A DNA stretch of 64,000 nucleotides from Prevotella sp. (GTDB lineage Bacteria > Bacteroidota > Bacteroidia > Bacteroidales > Bacteroidaceae): NCBI GenBank assembly GCA_017623655.1, contig JAGAON010000007.1:1-64000 (forward strand). Reading direction: 5' to 3'. Made by a program: the position numbers and the translations under genes. The number at the start of each line of letters is the position of its first letter. Position 1 is the first letter of the stretch. The notes under the pieces were generated by a model. That model saw nothing but the letters and a program-made list of their open reading frames with translations. It had not been told where the DNA came from and made no database searches. Shown one piece after another: positions 43,757-53,000 of this stretch.

Positions 43757-44338
43757 ATGAAGAAAGCAATCTCCCTACTTGTTATGGCAGTGGCACTGCT
43801 TATAACCTTGCCTGCAAACGCGCAGTTCAAGTTCGGTATTCGCGGCGGCGCGAACCTCGTTAACATGAAGTTCTCAAACGACATAGCCGACAAAAGCAAC
43901 CGCGCCGGATTCTATGTAGGCCCGACCGTCAAGTTCACAGTGCCCATAGTAGGCCTCAGTCTTGACGCTTCCGCACTCTATGACGAGAAGACCGCCAAGG
44001 TTGACGACCAGACAATGAAAGCCCAGTCCATTGACATTCCAATCAATGTACGCTACGGTTGGGGCCTGAGCTCATTGGCCAACGTATTCATTTTCGCCGG
44101 TCCGCAGTTCGGATTCAACATTGCCAGCGACAAGAAGTTTTATGAAAGCGCGGAAGAATGGACATGGAAGTCAAGCAATGTCAGCGTCAATGTCGGTGTG
44201 GGCTGCACCCTTTTCAAGCACGTGGAAGTGAAAGCCAACTACAATATCGCCTGCACCAAGTCAGGAGAGATAAAGGGTGAAGACGGCGTTTCAGCCAAAT
44301 ACAACTCATGGCAGCTCGGCATGGCATACTATTTCTAA
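43757..44338 (+). CDS. PorT-like outer-membrane beta-barrel protein
   Basis: A 193-residue protein with a signal peptide (MKKAISLLVMAVALLITLPANAQ) and an eight-stranded barrel of the OMP_b-brl_2 type (FKFGIRGGANLVNMKF, GPTVKFTVPIVGLSLDASAL, SIDIPINVRYGW, WQLGMAYYF). Barrels of this type include PorT of the type IX system, and its place after porN on the same strand supports a link. The similarity is generic. The operon ends at the terminator 44367-44430. Confidence 0.75.
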   Translation: MKKAISLLVMAVALLITLPANAQFKFGIRGGANLVNMKFSNDIADKSNRAGFYVGPTVKFTVPIVGLSLDASALYDEKTAKVDDQTMKAQSIDIPINVRYGWGLSSLANVFIFAGPQFGFNIASDKKFYESAEEWTWKSSNVSVNVGVGCTLFKHVEVKANYNIACTKSGEIKGEDGVSAKYNSWQLGMAYYF

Positions 44339-44366
44339 ACATCCCTTACCACACATAACAACCGAT

Positions 44367-44436
44367 AAAAGAAGAATGGCAGTTCTTTCAGGGTAATCAA
44401 ACGCCCTCCAAGAACTGCCATTCTTCTTTTTTGTTG
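44367..44436 (+). terminator. Terminator of the type IX operon (bidirectional)
   Basis: A 21-bp perfect stem (44367-44387 with 44410-44430) followed by TTG. It also ends a possible transcript from the minus-strand promoter at 44527. Confidence 0.85.
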
Positions 44437-44464
44437 TCCAATATCAATGTGCTTTACATTGTCA

Positions 44465-44530
44465 AAATGTTCAATTCTATGCGACGAAATGTTCAATTCT
44501 CCGCGACAAAATGTTCAAATCTATGGTGCA
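44465..44530. repeat. Three tandem 22-bp repeats
   Basis: Units starting AAATGTTCAA at 44465, 44487 and 44509, period exactly 22, with GCGAC in the first two spacers. They lie between the terminator and a minus-strand TATCTTTG (44527-44534). Confidence 0.7.
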
Positions 44531-44534
44531 AAGA
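44527..44534 (-). promoter_or_regulatory. Orphan minus-strand promoter, downstream of the TonB receptor
   Basis: TATCTTTG followed by CACC. A transcript would start near 44520, run through the tandem repeats and end at the hairpin 44430-44367, about 150 bases. No open frame is inside. Confidence 0.4.
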
Positions 44535-44632
44535 TACAAAAAAACTTTATATACCAAACAGTTAGCCGTATTTTTCAGCGCAAACAAAAAACTTATCCCG
44601 GCACCATTGCGCCGGGATAAGCATATAAGAGG

Positions 44633-46786
44633 TCATTTGTTAATCTTTATCTTCGCCCCCGCCATAAGCCAAAAGCCGGGCTGGGGGATGTTGCCGAGGT
44701 CATGATAGCGGTAAGACGTCAGATTGTTCATCGTCAGCGACAGCTCATACCGCCGCTCCGTCCACAGCAGTTTGACGTCAAGCAGGCCGAAAGGAGTATA
44801 AGGCCGCGACACACCCGTCGATTTGTTGTTCTCATACACGATGTAGCTGCCCATACGCTGCTGCCACCTGAACGCCCACGATGCGGTCAGATTGCCGACT
44901 ATTTTATGGTCTATTCCGGCCACAAACTTATGCCTCAGGTACTCCATGGCGTAGTTTGACTTGAAAATCGGCACCCCGTCCCTGCGCTTTTGGTCAATGT
45001 AAGCATAGCCAAGCCGCAGGCGTGACACCATGCTTTGCGCCATAACCTCACGCGGAAGCAGGTCTATCGCCACCTCATAGCCACGGTTGTCGAGCTTGAA
45101 GTTGGCGGAACGATAGACATCCTCGGGCGAGTACATCACCCAGTCTATCATGTCCTTGCCCCAATCATAGAAGCCTCCCAGCCTTGCCTCCACGCCCTTG
45201 GCGCGATACTGCACGCCAACGCGGAGCGACTGTGTCTTCTCCGGCTTCAGGTCCTTGTTGCCTTCCAGCGTCGGCGACTTGTAGAACAGGTCGGTAAAGG
45301 TAGGCATACGGAACGCCATGTTCCACGAAACGGTCATCTTCCATGCCTTCGCCGGACGGTAACTGAGATCCACTCCGGGATAGAAACGGAACGAAGAGTT
45401 ATAGGCAGTGTTCATGTTGGCGACCACTCCGAGCGACGCCGTGAAGTCGCGGAGCAGGAAATTGTGCTCCATGAAGTAACTCACGTCCGTCCTTTGCTCG
45501 CGCTTCGTGTAATTCTTGTCACCGTGTCCCATGACCGTCACATACTCACTCTCCTCCAACGAGCGGCCGAGATTGGTGGAAAGTATGCCCTCCTGCCTAA
45601 CGTCCGCGCCGAAGGCCGTCCGTCCGAGAAACCAGTCCGTATATGCGTTGACGGAGATTCCATAGACATCCGTGCGGTGGAAGTTCTCGCCTGTCTCCTT
45701 CCCGCGAATCAGCTGGAAATGGTCATAGTAACGGTTCCAATACACCGACGGCACGATATGTACCTTCCTTCCGCCCGCCAACGACGCAACGGCATCGGCT
45801 TTTACCGCCGCGAATATCCTCGCGTTGCTCTCATACTGGTCGGGATAGGCTGCGGAGTAGAAGGTGTTGGCACCGTAGCGCATGGTGCTCATGCCGAGTT
45901 GCCAGGAAATGCCCCCCTCCGGCTCCCCCGAGGGGGAGAGCAACGTGCTTTTGTCACCTGTGCTTCCACCCTTATTTGAGGCCTCCCTCGAGAGGGAACG
46001 GGTGCGGGGCTTGTAGCTACCCTGATAGAAAGCCTGCGACTTACGGAAGTAAGAGTTGTCCGTTCCGCCGTCACTCTGCTTGTAACCGGCCGAGAGAGAG
46101 TTCGCGAAAGCACCGCTTGCGATGCTGCCTCTGGCCGACATCCCGAAGCTGCCATAGCTGCCTCCCTCCGCCGACACGCTGCCTCCGGAGGTCTCCCCGC
46201 CACGTGTCACGATGTTTATCGCGCCGTTAAAGGCCGACGCGCCATACACACGGGAGGATGCACCCTCAATGATTTCAATGCGGACAATGTCGTCCAAAGA
46301 TACGGGGAAGTCGGCACTGAAGTGTCCAGTCTGCGGGTTGCTGATGTTGACACCGTTCAGAAGAATAGCAACCTGGTCGTATGTGCCGCCACAAATGGAA
46401 ATGTCCGTCTGTACACCAAAGCCACCCCGCTGACGGACATCCACGCCGATGGCTGTTTTCAATAGGTCGTTTACGCTCTCCACCGCCGCACGCTGAATGT
46501 CGTCGCGCGTGATGACAGAGACAATCTTGGCCGCCTCAGCCTGTGTGAGGGGCGCTCTGGAGCCTGTCACCACGACCTCGTCGAGTTTCAGCTCCGTGCG
46601 TTGCAGTGTGTCTTCCGCCTTCTCTTTCCGTACGCTCACTCCCTCTGCCTTTGCATTAGAGAGGGTGGCAACGCTGAGAGTGCCGATGACCACTTCGCGT
46701 CCAAGGCATGAGAAGAGTGCGTAACCCCTCCTTGTAAAATGCTTGAACCGAAGACTTGCACGCCTTTCAAAAGTTGTCTTTTGCAT
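44633..46786 (-). CDS. TonB-dependent receptor, BtuB-like
   Basis: A 717-residue outer-membrane importer. An atypical N-terminal region (1-47) precedes the plug at about 65-195 (DEVVVTGSRAPLTQAEAAKI, ISICGGTYDQVAILLNGVN, IEIIEGASSRVYGASAFNGAI), then the 22-strand barrel. It resembles BtuB-type receptors for cobalamin or another corrinoid or metal chelate; the ligand is not certain. Residues about 258-292 (KPRTRSLSREASNKGG to SPSGEPEGG) come from a palindromic repeat inserted in frame at 45911-46012, in a loop between barrel strands. No cobalamin riboswitch is seen upstream. Confidence 0.85.
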   Translation of the reverse strand: MQKTTFERRASLRFKHFTRRGYALFSCLGREVVIGTLSVATLSNAKAEGVSVRKEKAEDTLQRTELKLDEVVVTGSRAPLTQAEAAKIVSVITRDDIQRAAVESVNDLLKTAIGVDVRQRGGFGVQTDISICGGTYDQVAILLNGVNISNPQTGHFSADFPVSLDDIVRIEIIEGASSRVYGASAFNGAINIVTRGGETSGGSVSAEGGSYGSFGMSARGSIASGAFANSLSAGYKQSDGGTDNSYFRKSQAFYQGSYKPRTRSLSREASNKGGSTGDKSTLLSPSGEPEGGISWQLGMSTMRYGANTFYSAAYPDQYESNARIFAAVKADAVASLAGGRKVHIVPSVYWNRYYDHFQLIRGKETGENFHRTDVYGISVNAYTDWFLGRTAFGADVRQEGILSTNLGRSLEESEYVTVMGHGDKNYTKREQRTDVSYFMEHNFLLRDFTASLGVVANMNTAYNSSFRFYPGVDLSYRPAKAWKMTVSWNMAFRMPTFTDLFYKSPTLEGNKDLKPEKTQSLRVGVQYRAKGVEARLGGFYDWGKDMIDWVMYSPEDVYRSANFKLDNRGYEVAIDLLPREVMAQSMVSRLRLGYAYIDQKRRDGVPIFKSNYAMEYLRHKFVAGIDHKIVGNLTASWAFRWQQRMGSYIVYENNKSTGVSRPYTPFGLLDVKLLWTERRYELSLTMNNLTSYRYHDLGNIPQPGFWLMAGAKIKINK
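45911..46012. repeat. Palindromic element inserted in frame in the TonB receptor
   Basis: The left part 45911-45940 differs from 13451-13480 by three bases and is a GCCCCCCTnnnnCTCCCCCGAGGGGG palindrome. The right part (near 45981-46012) is the GCCCCGCACCCGTTCCC-type palindrome also found near 13491-13529 (both read on their minus strand). The reading frame stays open through 34-35 codons. Confidence 0.75.
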
Positions 46787-46840
46787 TGTTTGTAATGATT
46801 AATTAATAAAAAACGATTGCCGCCTGTCGGTAATCGGCTG

Positions 46841-46848
46841 CAAAGGTA
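46841..46848 (-). promoter_or_regulatory. Promoter of the TonB receptor
   Basis: TTG, 20 bases, TACCTTTG on the minus strand. Start near 46834, leader about 48 bases, too short for a riboswitch. Confidence 0.6.
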
Positions 46849-46919
46849 GCAAAAAAAAACGGTTCCGGCAAGCCGCAGAGCGGTAAATACTCCGGAGAAT
46901 GCGGCTGTCGTATGTATGT

Positions 46920-47244
46920 AGGAAGTTGTATCAAAATGAAGTAAACAGGAGTTATCGCTCCGCTTAGGAGTTACAGGGAGTTAGCGGACAAATGATTTTA
47001 CCTTGACATTCAGGCTATTGTCCGTTAACTTCATGCGGTACAAACCGCATAACTTCCGTTAACTCCAGCTAACTTCCACATTTTGACACACGCAATTCGG
47101 ACGCACCAAGGTGCGTCCCTACAAGACATTACAGTTCAACACGTTACAGAAGGCGTTGTAAAAGGGTGCTGATTACATCACAATCAGCACCCTTTTACAC
47201 TGTAATCAGCACCTGTTTGCAAGGTAATCAGCACCCTTTTACGA
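46920..47244. repeat. Repeat cluster between the TonB receptor and the AraC gene
   Basis: 46945-47080 holds GTTAACTCC/GGAGTTA-type units and the hairpin ATGCGGTacaaACCGCAT near 47033. 47098-47123 holds the GGACGCACCAAGGTGCGTCC palindrome. 47155-47244 holds a five-unit AATCAGCACC array. No gene is visible in the 46787-47268 gap. Confidence 0.65.
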
Positions 47245-47268
47245 CGACACGGAATATCAACCGCTGTT

Positions 47269-48192
47269 TCAACCGTTCCGCTTCACCCTGTCATCATCTC
47301 CGCCCCCGGCCGCTTCCCTGTACATCCGCGGCGACATACCCTTTATCTTCTTGAACAGACGGGAGAAATAATAACTGTCGTCTATGCCCACCTTGTGGCA
47401 TATCTGGTTCACCTTCATCTCCGTGGTTTCCATCAACTCACACGCGCGCTCCACCTTCATGCGGTTGAAGTAGCTCAGCGGACTGCTGCCGGTAAGCCTC
47501 TTGAACGTCGCGGCGAAATAGCTTGCCGAGTAGCCCATGTATGCGGCGAGAGCGTCCAGCGACAGCCGGCACTCTATGTTCTCGCCCATATAGCGCACCG
47601 CCTCGCTGACGAGGGTGTCGTCAGACAGCCTCTCCCGCTTTGCGTTGGCGTTGCGGAACTGTTGCAGGAAGCGCATCGAGCCGAGGTAGTAGTGCAGCAG
47701 TGACGAGGCGTAGCGCATATTCTCGCGGTTGTAGCCATTGCTGATGGTGAAGAATATCTCCTCGAATATGCTGTTGCGGTCGCTTATCCGCGATGTTATC
47801 CCCGGCCTTACATCCTGCGGCACGGCCGCCCCCTCGGTATAATACGCCGCGTGTCCGCCGCTGAAGTGTATCCAGTATATGGTCCATGGGTTGTCGTCGT
47901 CGCTCCAATAGGCGTGCGGTGTCCCGGCGGGCAGGATGAAATACTGGTTGGCCGACACCTTATGCTCACTGCCGCCGACGGTATAGTAGCCCCTGCCCTC
48001 CACGCAATAGATGAGCACGTTCTGCCTTATAGGCTCCCTACGCTCGCGAGAATGGTAGCGGGCACATGGATAATAGCCTATATCCGTTATGTACAGGCTC
48101 GACACGAGAGGGTCGTTCTTCTGCATCGTGATGGCCATCTGCGGCAGCACTATGGAGCGTTCGCCGCTGAATCCGTCCTTGATGTGTGGCAT
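47269..48192 (-). CDS. AraC-family transcriptional regulator
   Basis: A 307-residue activator with an N-terminal cupin-like sugar-sensing domain (about 40-150: YYTVGGSEHKVSANQYFILPAGTP) and a C-terminal double HTH of about 210-300 (LSLDALAAYMGYSASYFAATF, NQICHKVGIDDSYYFSRLFKKIKGMSP). It is divergent from the sugar porter at 48417, with facing promoters about 100 bases apart, so it probably activates that locus in response to a sugar. The ligand is not known. Confidence 0.88.
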   Translation of the reverse strand: MPHIKDGFSGERSIVLPQMAITMQKNDPLVSSLYITDIGYYPCARYHSRERREPIRQNVLIYCVEGRGYYTVGGSEHKVSANQYFILPAGTPHAYWSDDDNPWTIYWIHFSGGHAAYYTEGAAVPQDVRPGITSRISDRNSIFEEIFFTISNGYNRENMRYASSLLHYYLGSMRFLQQFRNANAKRERLSDDTLVSEAVRYMGENIECRLSLDALAAYMGYSASYFAATFKRLTGSSPLSYFNRMKVERACELMETTEMKVNQICHKVGIDDSYYFSRLFKKIKGMSPRMYREAAGGGDDDRVKRNG

Positions 48193-48282
48193 GACAGTGG
48201 TGTTTTGTCGTTTGGGTGTTCAGTTCTTTCTCCGCCGCCTTGCCGTTATTAACGCGGCATGACCAAGCGGTTCGGTTGACGA

Positions 48283-48290
48283 CAAAAGTA
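48283..48290 (-). promoter_or_regulatory. Promoter of the AraC-family gene
   Basis: TACTTTTG on the minus strand, start near 48276, 84 bases before the ATG at 48192. Confidence 0.45.
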
Positions 48291-48379
48291 CTTCTTTTTC
48301 CGCAAAGCACCAAACGATTAAGTGATATAATCCATCTTTTTAATCAAAAAAGTCCATTTACATATCAGTAAATAAGTGT

Positions 48380-48387
48380 TACCTTTG
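48380..48387 (+). promoter_or_regulatory. Promoter of the sugar-porter gene
   Basis: TACCTTTG followed by CAAC; start near 48394, 23 bases before the ATG. AraC-type operators would be expected between this and 48290; no clear repeat is visible. Confidence 0.5.
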
Positions 48388-48416
48388 CAACATCAAACTA
48401 AAACCTGACAAAACAA

Positions 48417-49805
48417 ATGGAGAATTTCAACAAAGGGTTTACCTATTTCATCTGTATGGTGTCGGCAATGGGCGGTCTTCTGTTCGGTTACGACTGGGTG
48501 GTCATTGGCGGTGCCAAGCCGTTTTACGAACTTTACTTCGGCATTTCCGGCTCCGCGTCGCAGCAGGGACTGGCCATGTCCATCGCCCTTGTGGGCTGCA
48601 TGATAGGCGCCTGCGCCTGCGGATGGCTGGCAGACAGGCTCGGAAGGCGCGTGCTGCTCATCGTGTCGGCGTTCATTTTCCTCAGTTCCGCCATACTGAC
48701 GGGTGCGTTCAACACGTTCGACGCGTTTCTTGCCGCACGCTTCTTCGGCGGTATCGGCATAGGCATAGCGTCAGGGCTGTCGCCGATGTACATTGCCGAG
48801 GTGGCTCCGACACCCGTGCGCGGCAAGCTGGTGGCACTTAACCAGATGACAATCGTTGCCGGCATTCTCGCCGCACAGATAGTGAACTGGCGGATAGCGC
48901 AGCCCATTCCGGAGGGATTTACGCCTGACGACATAATGAACTCATGGAACGGACAGATGGCATGGCGCTGGATGTTCTGGGCTGCGGCACTGCCCGCGGC
49001 GGTATTCCTGCTTCTCGCCTTCTTCATACCGGAGAGTCCGCGGTGGCAGGCGTTGCGGGACAGGAGACAGGAGGCGCGCGATACCCTCGCACGCATCGGC
49101 GGAACGGACTATGCCGATGTGGAGATGCTGGCGATAGAGACCGCCAACGCACGCACGGCACAGCAGGGAGGAGCGGGCATTCTCCTCTCGCGCCAGTTCC
49201 GTAAAGTGCTGCTGCTCGGCCTGTTCATAGCCGTGTTCCAGCAGTGGTGCGGCACCAACGTCATCTTTAATTACGCTCAGGAGATATTCCAGTCGGCGGG
49301 TTACTCCATCGGCGACGTGCTGTTCAACATCGTGGTGACGGGCATCGCCAACGTAATCTTCACCGTTGTGGCCATCTTTGTGGTTGACAAGCTGGGGCGG
49401 CGCAGGCTGATGCTCATGGGGGCGGGCGGCCTTTGCCTGATATATGCCATACTCGGAGCGTGCTATTACCTTCATGTCACGGGCTTCTTCATGGTCATTC
49501 TCGTGGTGGCGGCCATCGCCTGCTATGCAATGACGCTGGGGCCGTGCACATGGGTGCTGCTGTCGGAGTTGTTCCCGAACCGTGTGCGTGCCGTCGCCAT
49601 GGCCGCCTGCACCTTCGCCCTGTGGGTAGGCTCATCGACACTTACCTACACTTTCCCCGCCCTCAACCGCTCGCTGGGCAGCTACGGCACGTTCTGGATT
49701 TACGCGGCGGTATGCGGTGCCGGCATGATATTCTTCCTGTTACGCCTGCCTGAGACAAAGGGCAAGAGCCTTGAACAGCTGGAAGACGAGCTGGTGGAGA
49801 AGTGA
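48417..49805 (+). CDS. MFS sugar porter (XylE/GalP type proton symporter)
   Basis: A 462-residue transporter with 12 predicted helices. Sugar-porter signatures: GLLFGYDWVVIGGAKPF, ADRLGRR near 75-82, PESPRW near 205-210, QQWCGTNVIFNYAQEIF near 280, VDKLGRRRL and PETKGKSLEQLE at the C-terminus. It should import a neutral sugar by proton symport. It is the first gene of the locus regulated by the divergent AraC protein. The substrate may be the monosaccharide released by the GH35 enzyme, but that is inferred. Confidence 0.9.
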   Translation: MENFNKGFTYFICMVSAMGGLLFGYDWVVIGGAKPFYELYFGISGSASQQGLAMSIALVGCMIGACACGWLADRLGRRVLLIVSAFIFLSSAILTGAFNTFDAFLAARFFGGIGIGIASGLSPMYIAEVAPTPVRGKLVALNQMTIVAGILAAQIVNWRIAQPIPEGFTPDDIMNSWNGQMAWRWMFWAAALPAAVFLLLAFFIPESPRWQALRDRRQEARDTLARIGGTDYADVEMLAIETANARTAQQGGAGILLSRQFRKVLLLGLFIAVFQQWCGTNVIFNYAQEIFQSAGYSIGDVLFNIVVTGIANVIFTVVAIFVVDKLGRRRLMLMGAGGLCLIYAILGACYYLHVTGFFMVILVVAAIACYAMTLGPCTWVLLSELFPNRVRAVAMAACTFALWVGSSTLTYTFPALNRSLGSYGTFWIYAAVCGAGMIFFLLRLPETKGKSLEQLEDELVEK

Positions 49806-49845
49806 TTGCGGGGAGAAGGACACTGAACACCGCACGGACGCGAGG

Positions 49846-50030
49846 TTTGTAGGGACGCACCTTGGTGCGTCCGCCATCGCCATCGCACACGATATTCGGA
49901 CGCACCAAGGTGCGTCCCTACATGACGGACAACAACCTCCGCCGTAATCAGGTGCTGATTACATTGTAAAAGGGTGCTGATTGCACTGTAATCAGGTGCT
50001 AATTACGGGATAATCAGGCGCTGATTACAA
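49846..50030. repeat. GGACGCACC palindrome pair and AATCAGCACC array
   Basis: Palindromes near 49853-49872 and 49897-49916 face each other, followed by a four-unit hairpin array at 49942-50030 (GTAATCAGGTGCTGATTAC type). They lie between the sugar porter and the DUF5107 gene, where they could end or weaken transcription. Confidence 0.65.
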
Positions 50031-50095
50031 ACGGGTTCGTGCTGTATTGATTTTCAAACAGTTAGAAATACATACAAAAACAATAGGCAACTAAT

Positions 50096-53000
50096 ATGGT
50101 AAAAGCATGGAGAGAGTCGGTGACAATACCGACATACGAGATAGGAGTGGCGGAGAAGAACCCCATATTCCTTGAGAAAAGGGTATATCAAGGGTCGAGC
50201 GGAGTGGTCTATCCATATCCCGTGGTGGAGAAGATAGCCGACAAGCCCGTGCCGCATGAGTGGAAGGCCGTGTGGCTGGAGAACGAGTATATAAAGGTGA
50301 TGATACTCCCCGAACTTGGCGGCAGGGTGCAGATGGCGTATGACAAGATAAGGAAACGCCACTTCGTATATTATAATAATGTGATAAAACCCGCCCTTGT
50401 GGGACTTACCGGGCCATGGATCAGCGGCGGAATAGAGTTTAACTGGCCGCAGCATCACCGTCCGTCAACGTATCTTCCGGTTGATTCCGCCATACAGGAG
50501 AATGAGGACGGCTCGGTAACGGTATGGGTCAGCGAGACGGAAAGGATGTTCCGCCAGAAGGGTATGGCGGGATTCACGCTGCGGCCGGGCTGCGCCTATC
50601 TCGAGATAAAGGGGCAGCTGTACAACCGTACCGATGTTCCGCAGACGTTTCTGTGGTGGGCTAACCCCGCCGTTGCGGTGAATGACGCGTACCAAAGCGT
50701 GTTCCCGCAGGACGTGAACGCCGTGTTTGACCACGGGAAACGCGCCGTAAGCTCGTTTCCGATAGCCACGGGCACTTACTACAAGATGGACTATTCGGCG
50801 GGCGTTGACATCTCAAACTACAAGAACATCAAGGTGCCCACGTCGTATATGGCCGTCAACTCCAAGTATAACTTTGAGGGTGGATACGAGAATGACACGC
50901 AGGCCGGAATGCTGCACGTGGCCAACCGCCACTTCTCGCCGGGCAAGAAGCAGTGGACATGGGGCAACGGCGACTTCGGAAGGGCGTGGGACCGCAACCT
51001 GACCGACGCCGACGGGCCGTACATCGAGCTGATGGCCGGCGTATATACAGAGAACCAGCCCGACTTCACATGGCTCATGCCATACGAGGAAAAGCGGTTC
51101 ACACAGTACTTCATGCCGTACCGTGAGCTTGGGATAGTGAAGAACGCGAGCAAGGATCTCATATTCAACATAACCGAACAGACTGGCGAAGGGAAGGCGG
51201 AGATAAAGATATTCGCCACCAGCAGGCAGGACATACACGTGGTGGTGACGGCGGATGACGGCGGGGAAACGCTCTATGACGGCCGCCACACGGTAAGTCC
51301 CGAAACGGTGCTGACCGCCTGTTTCGCCCTCACCGCACCGCTGTGCAAGTGCAATGTGGTTATATATAAGGAACTGTACGGCAAGGAACGCCCGGTACTG
51401 ACATGGCACGAGGAGAGCGATGACATAAAGCCCATACCGGACGCAGCCGAGGCTGCGCTGCTGCCGGAGCAGGTAAAGACCAACGAGCAGCTATACTTCA
51501 CGGGGCTGCACATAGAGCAATACCGCCACGCCACATACGTTGCGGCCGACTATTACGAAGAGGCTCTGCGCCGGGACCCTGATGATGTGCGCTGCCTTAA
51601 CGCCATGGGGCTGTGGATGATACGCCGTTGCCGGTTTGACAAGGCCGAGATGTACCTGCGGAAGGCGGTAAGGCTGATTATGAAGCGCAATCCGCAGCCT
51701 TACGACGGCGAGCCGGTTTACAACCTTGCGCTGGCTCTTAAATATCAGGGAAGGCTCACCGAGGCTTACGGACTGTTCTGGAAAGCGACATGGAACAAGG
51801 CTTGGGCCGACGCTGGTTACTTCGAGGCAGCGAAGATAAGCGTGGCGGAAGGCAGGTTGGACGATGCCCTTGACGAACTGGACCGTGCCCTGACATACGG
51901 CGCGCATAACCAAAAGGCACTCGCACTGAGGGTAACCGTGCTCAGGATGACGGGCAGGACGGAGGAGGCTTTGGCTGCGGCCGACAAGGCGATAGCCACG
52001 GACCTGTTCAACTACGGCTGCATATTCGAGAAGTATCTCATTACGAAAGACGGCTCACTCCTTGCGGAAATGAAGGAGATGATGCACGGAATGCCGAACA
52101 ACTACGACGAACTGGCACTTGACTATGTTGCCGCCGGACGCCGCGAAGAGGCTGAAGCCGTATGGAACACGGCCATAAACGAAGGCGCTGTCACGCCGAT
52201 GACGTTCTATTATCTTGGACTTTACGACGAGGCGGAGCGCACTGACGGCACGTATTGCTTCCCCAACAGCATCGATGCGGCGCTCGCACTGGCGGAAGCG
52301 ACAAGGAATAACCCGACGGGAGCATACGCATACTACTATCTCGGATGCCTGTATTACGACAAGAGGCAGTATGATCTCGCCGTGCCATGCTGGGAAAAGA
52401 CCGCCGAACTCGCCCCGGATTTCCCGGGAGCATGGCGCAATCTCGCGCTGGCATACTTCAACAAGCTTTCCAGAACCGATGATGCCAAGCGGTGCATGGA
52501 GCGTGCTTTCAGCCTTGACACCACCGACTCGCGAGTCTTTATGGAGCTTGACCAGCTATACAAACGCCTCGGCAAGCCTCATGCGGAGCGTCTTTCACTG
52601 TATGAAGACAACGCCGTCCTTATCGACAAGCGTGACGATTTGCTGCTGGAATACATCACATTGCTCAACCAGACAGGCGAGTACGAGAAAGCGATGCGGA
52701 CACTTGACGCCCACAAGTTCCATCCTTGGGAAGGCGGCGAGGGCAAAGTGCCGGCGCAATATCAGCTGTCACGCGTGGAGATTGCGAAGCTCCGCCTTGC
52801 CGAAGGAACAACGGAAGCCGCTGAGAAGGCCGTCGCTCTCCTTGAACAGTGCCTTGAATACCCGCACCATCTGGGCGAAGGAAAGCTGCAAGGAGCACAG
52901 GAAAACGACTTCTATTACTTCCTTGGAGAGGCGTATGACATCCTTGGCGACAGGGAAAAGGCGCGGGACTGTTGGGAGAAGGCCACGGAAGGGCCGCAGG

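Noticed and set aside
47155..47244. CRISPR array
   Set aside because: Units alternate in orientation, spacers are a few bases long and no cas gene is present; these are palindromic modules.
46787..47268. Cobalamin riboswitch upstream of the BtuB-like receptor
   Set aside because: The promoter leaves a leader of only about 48 bases, and no B12-box is seen.
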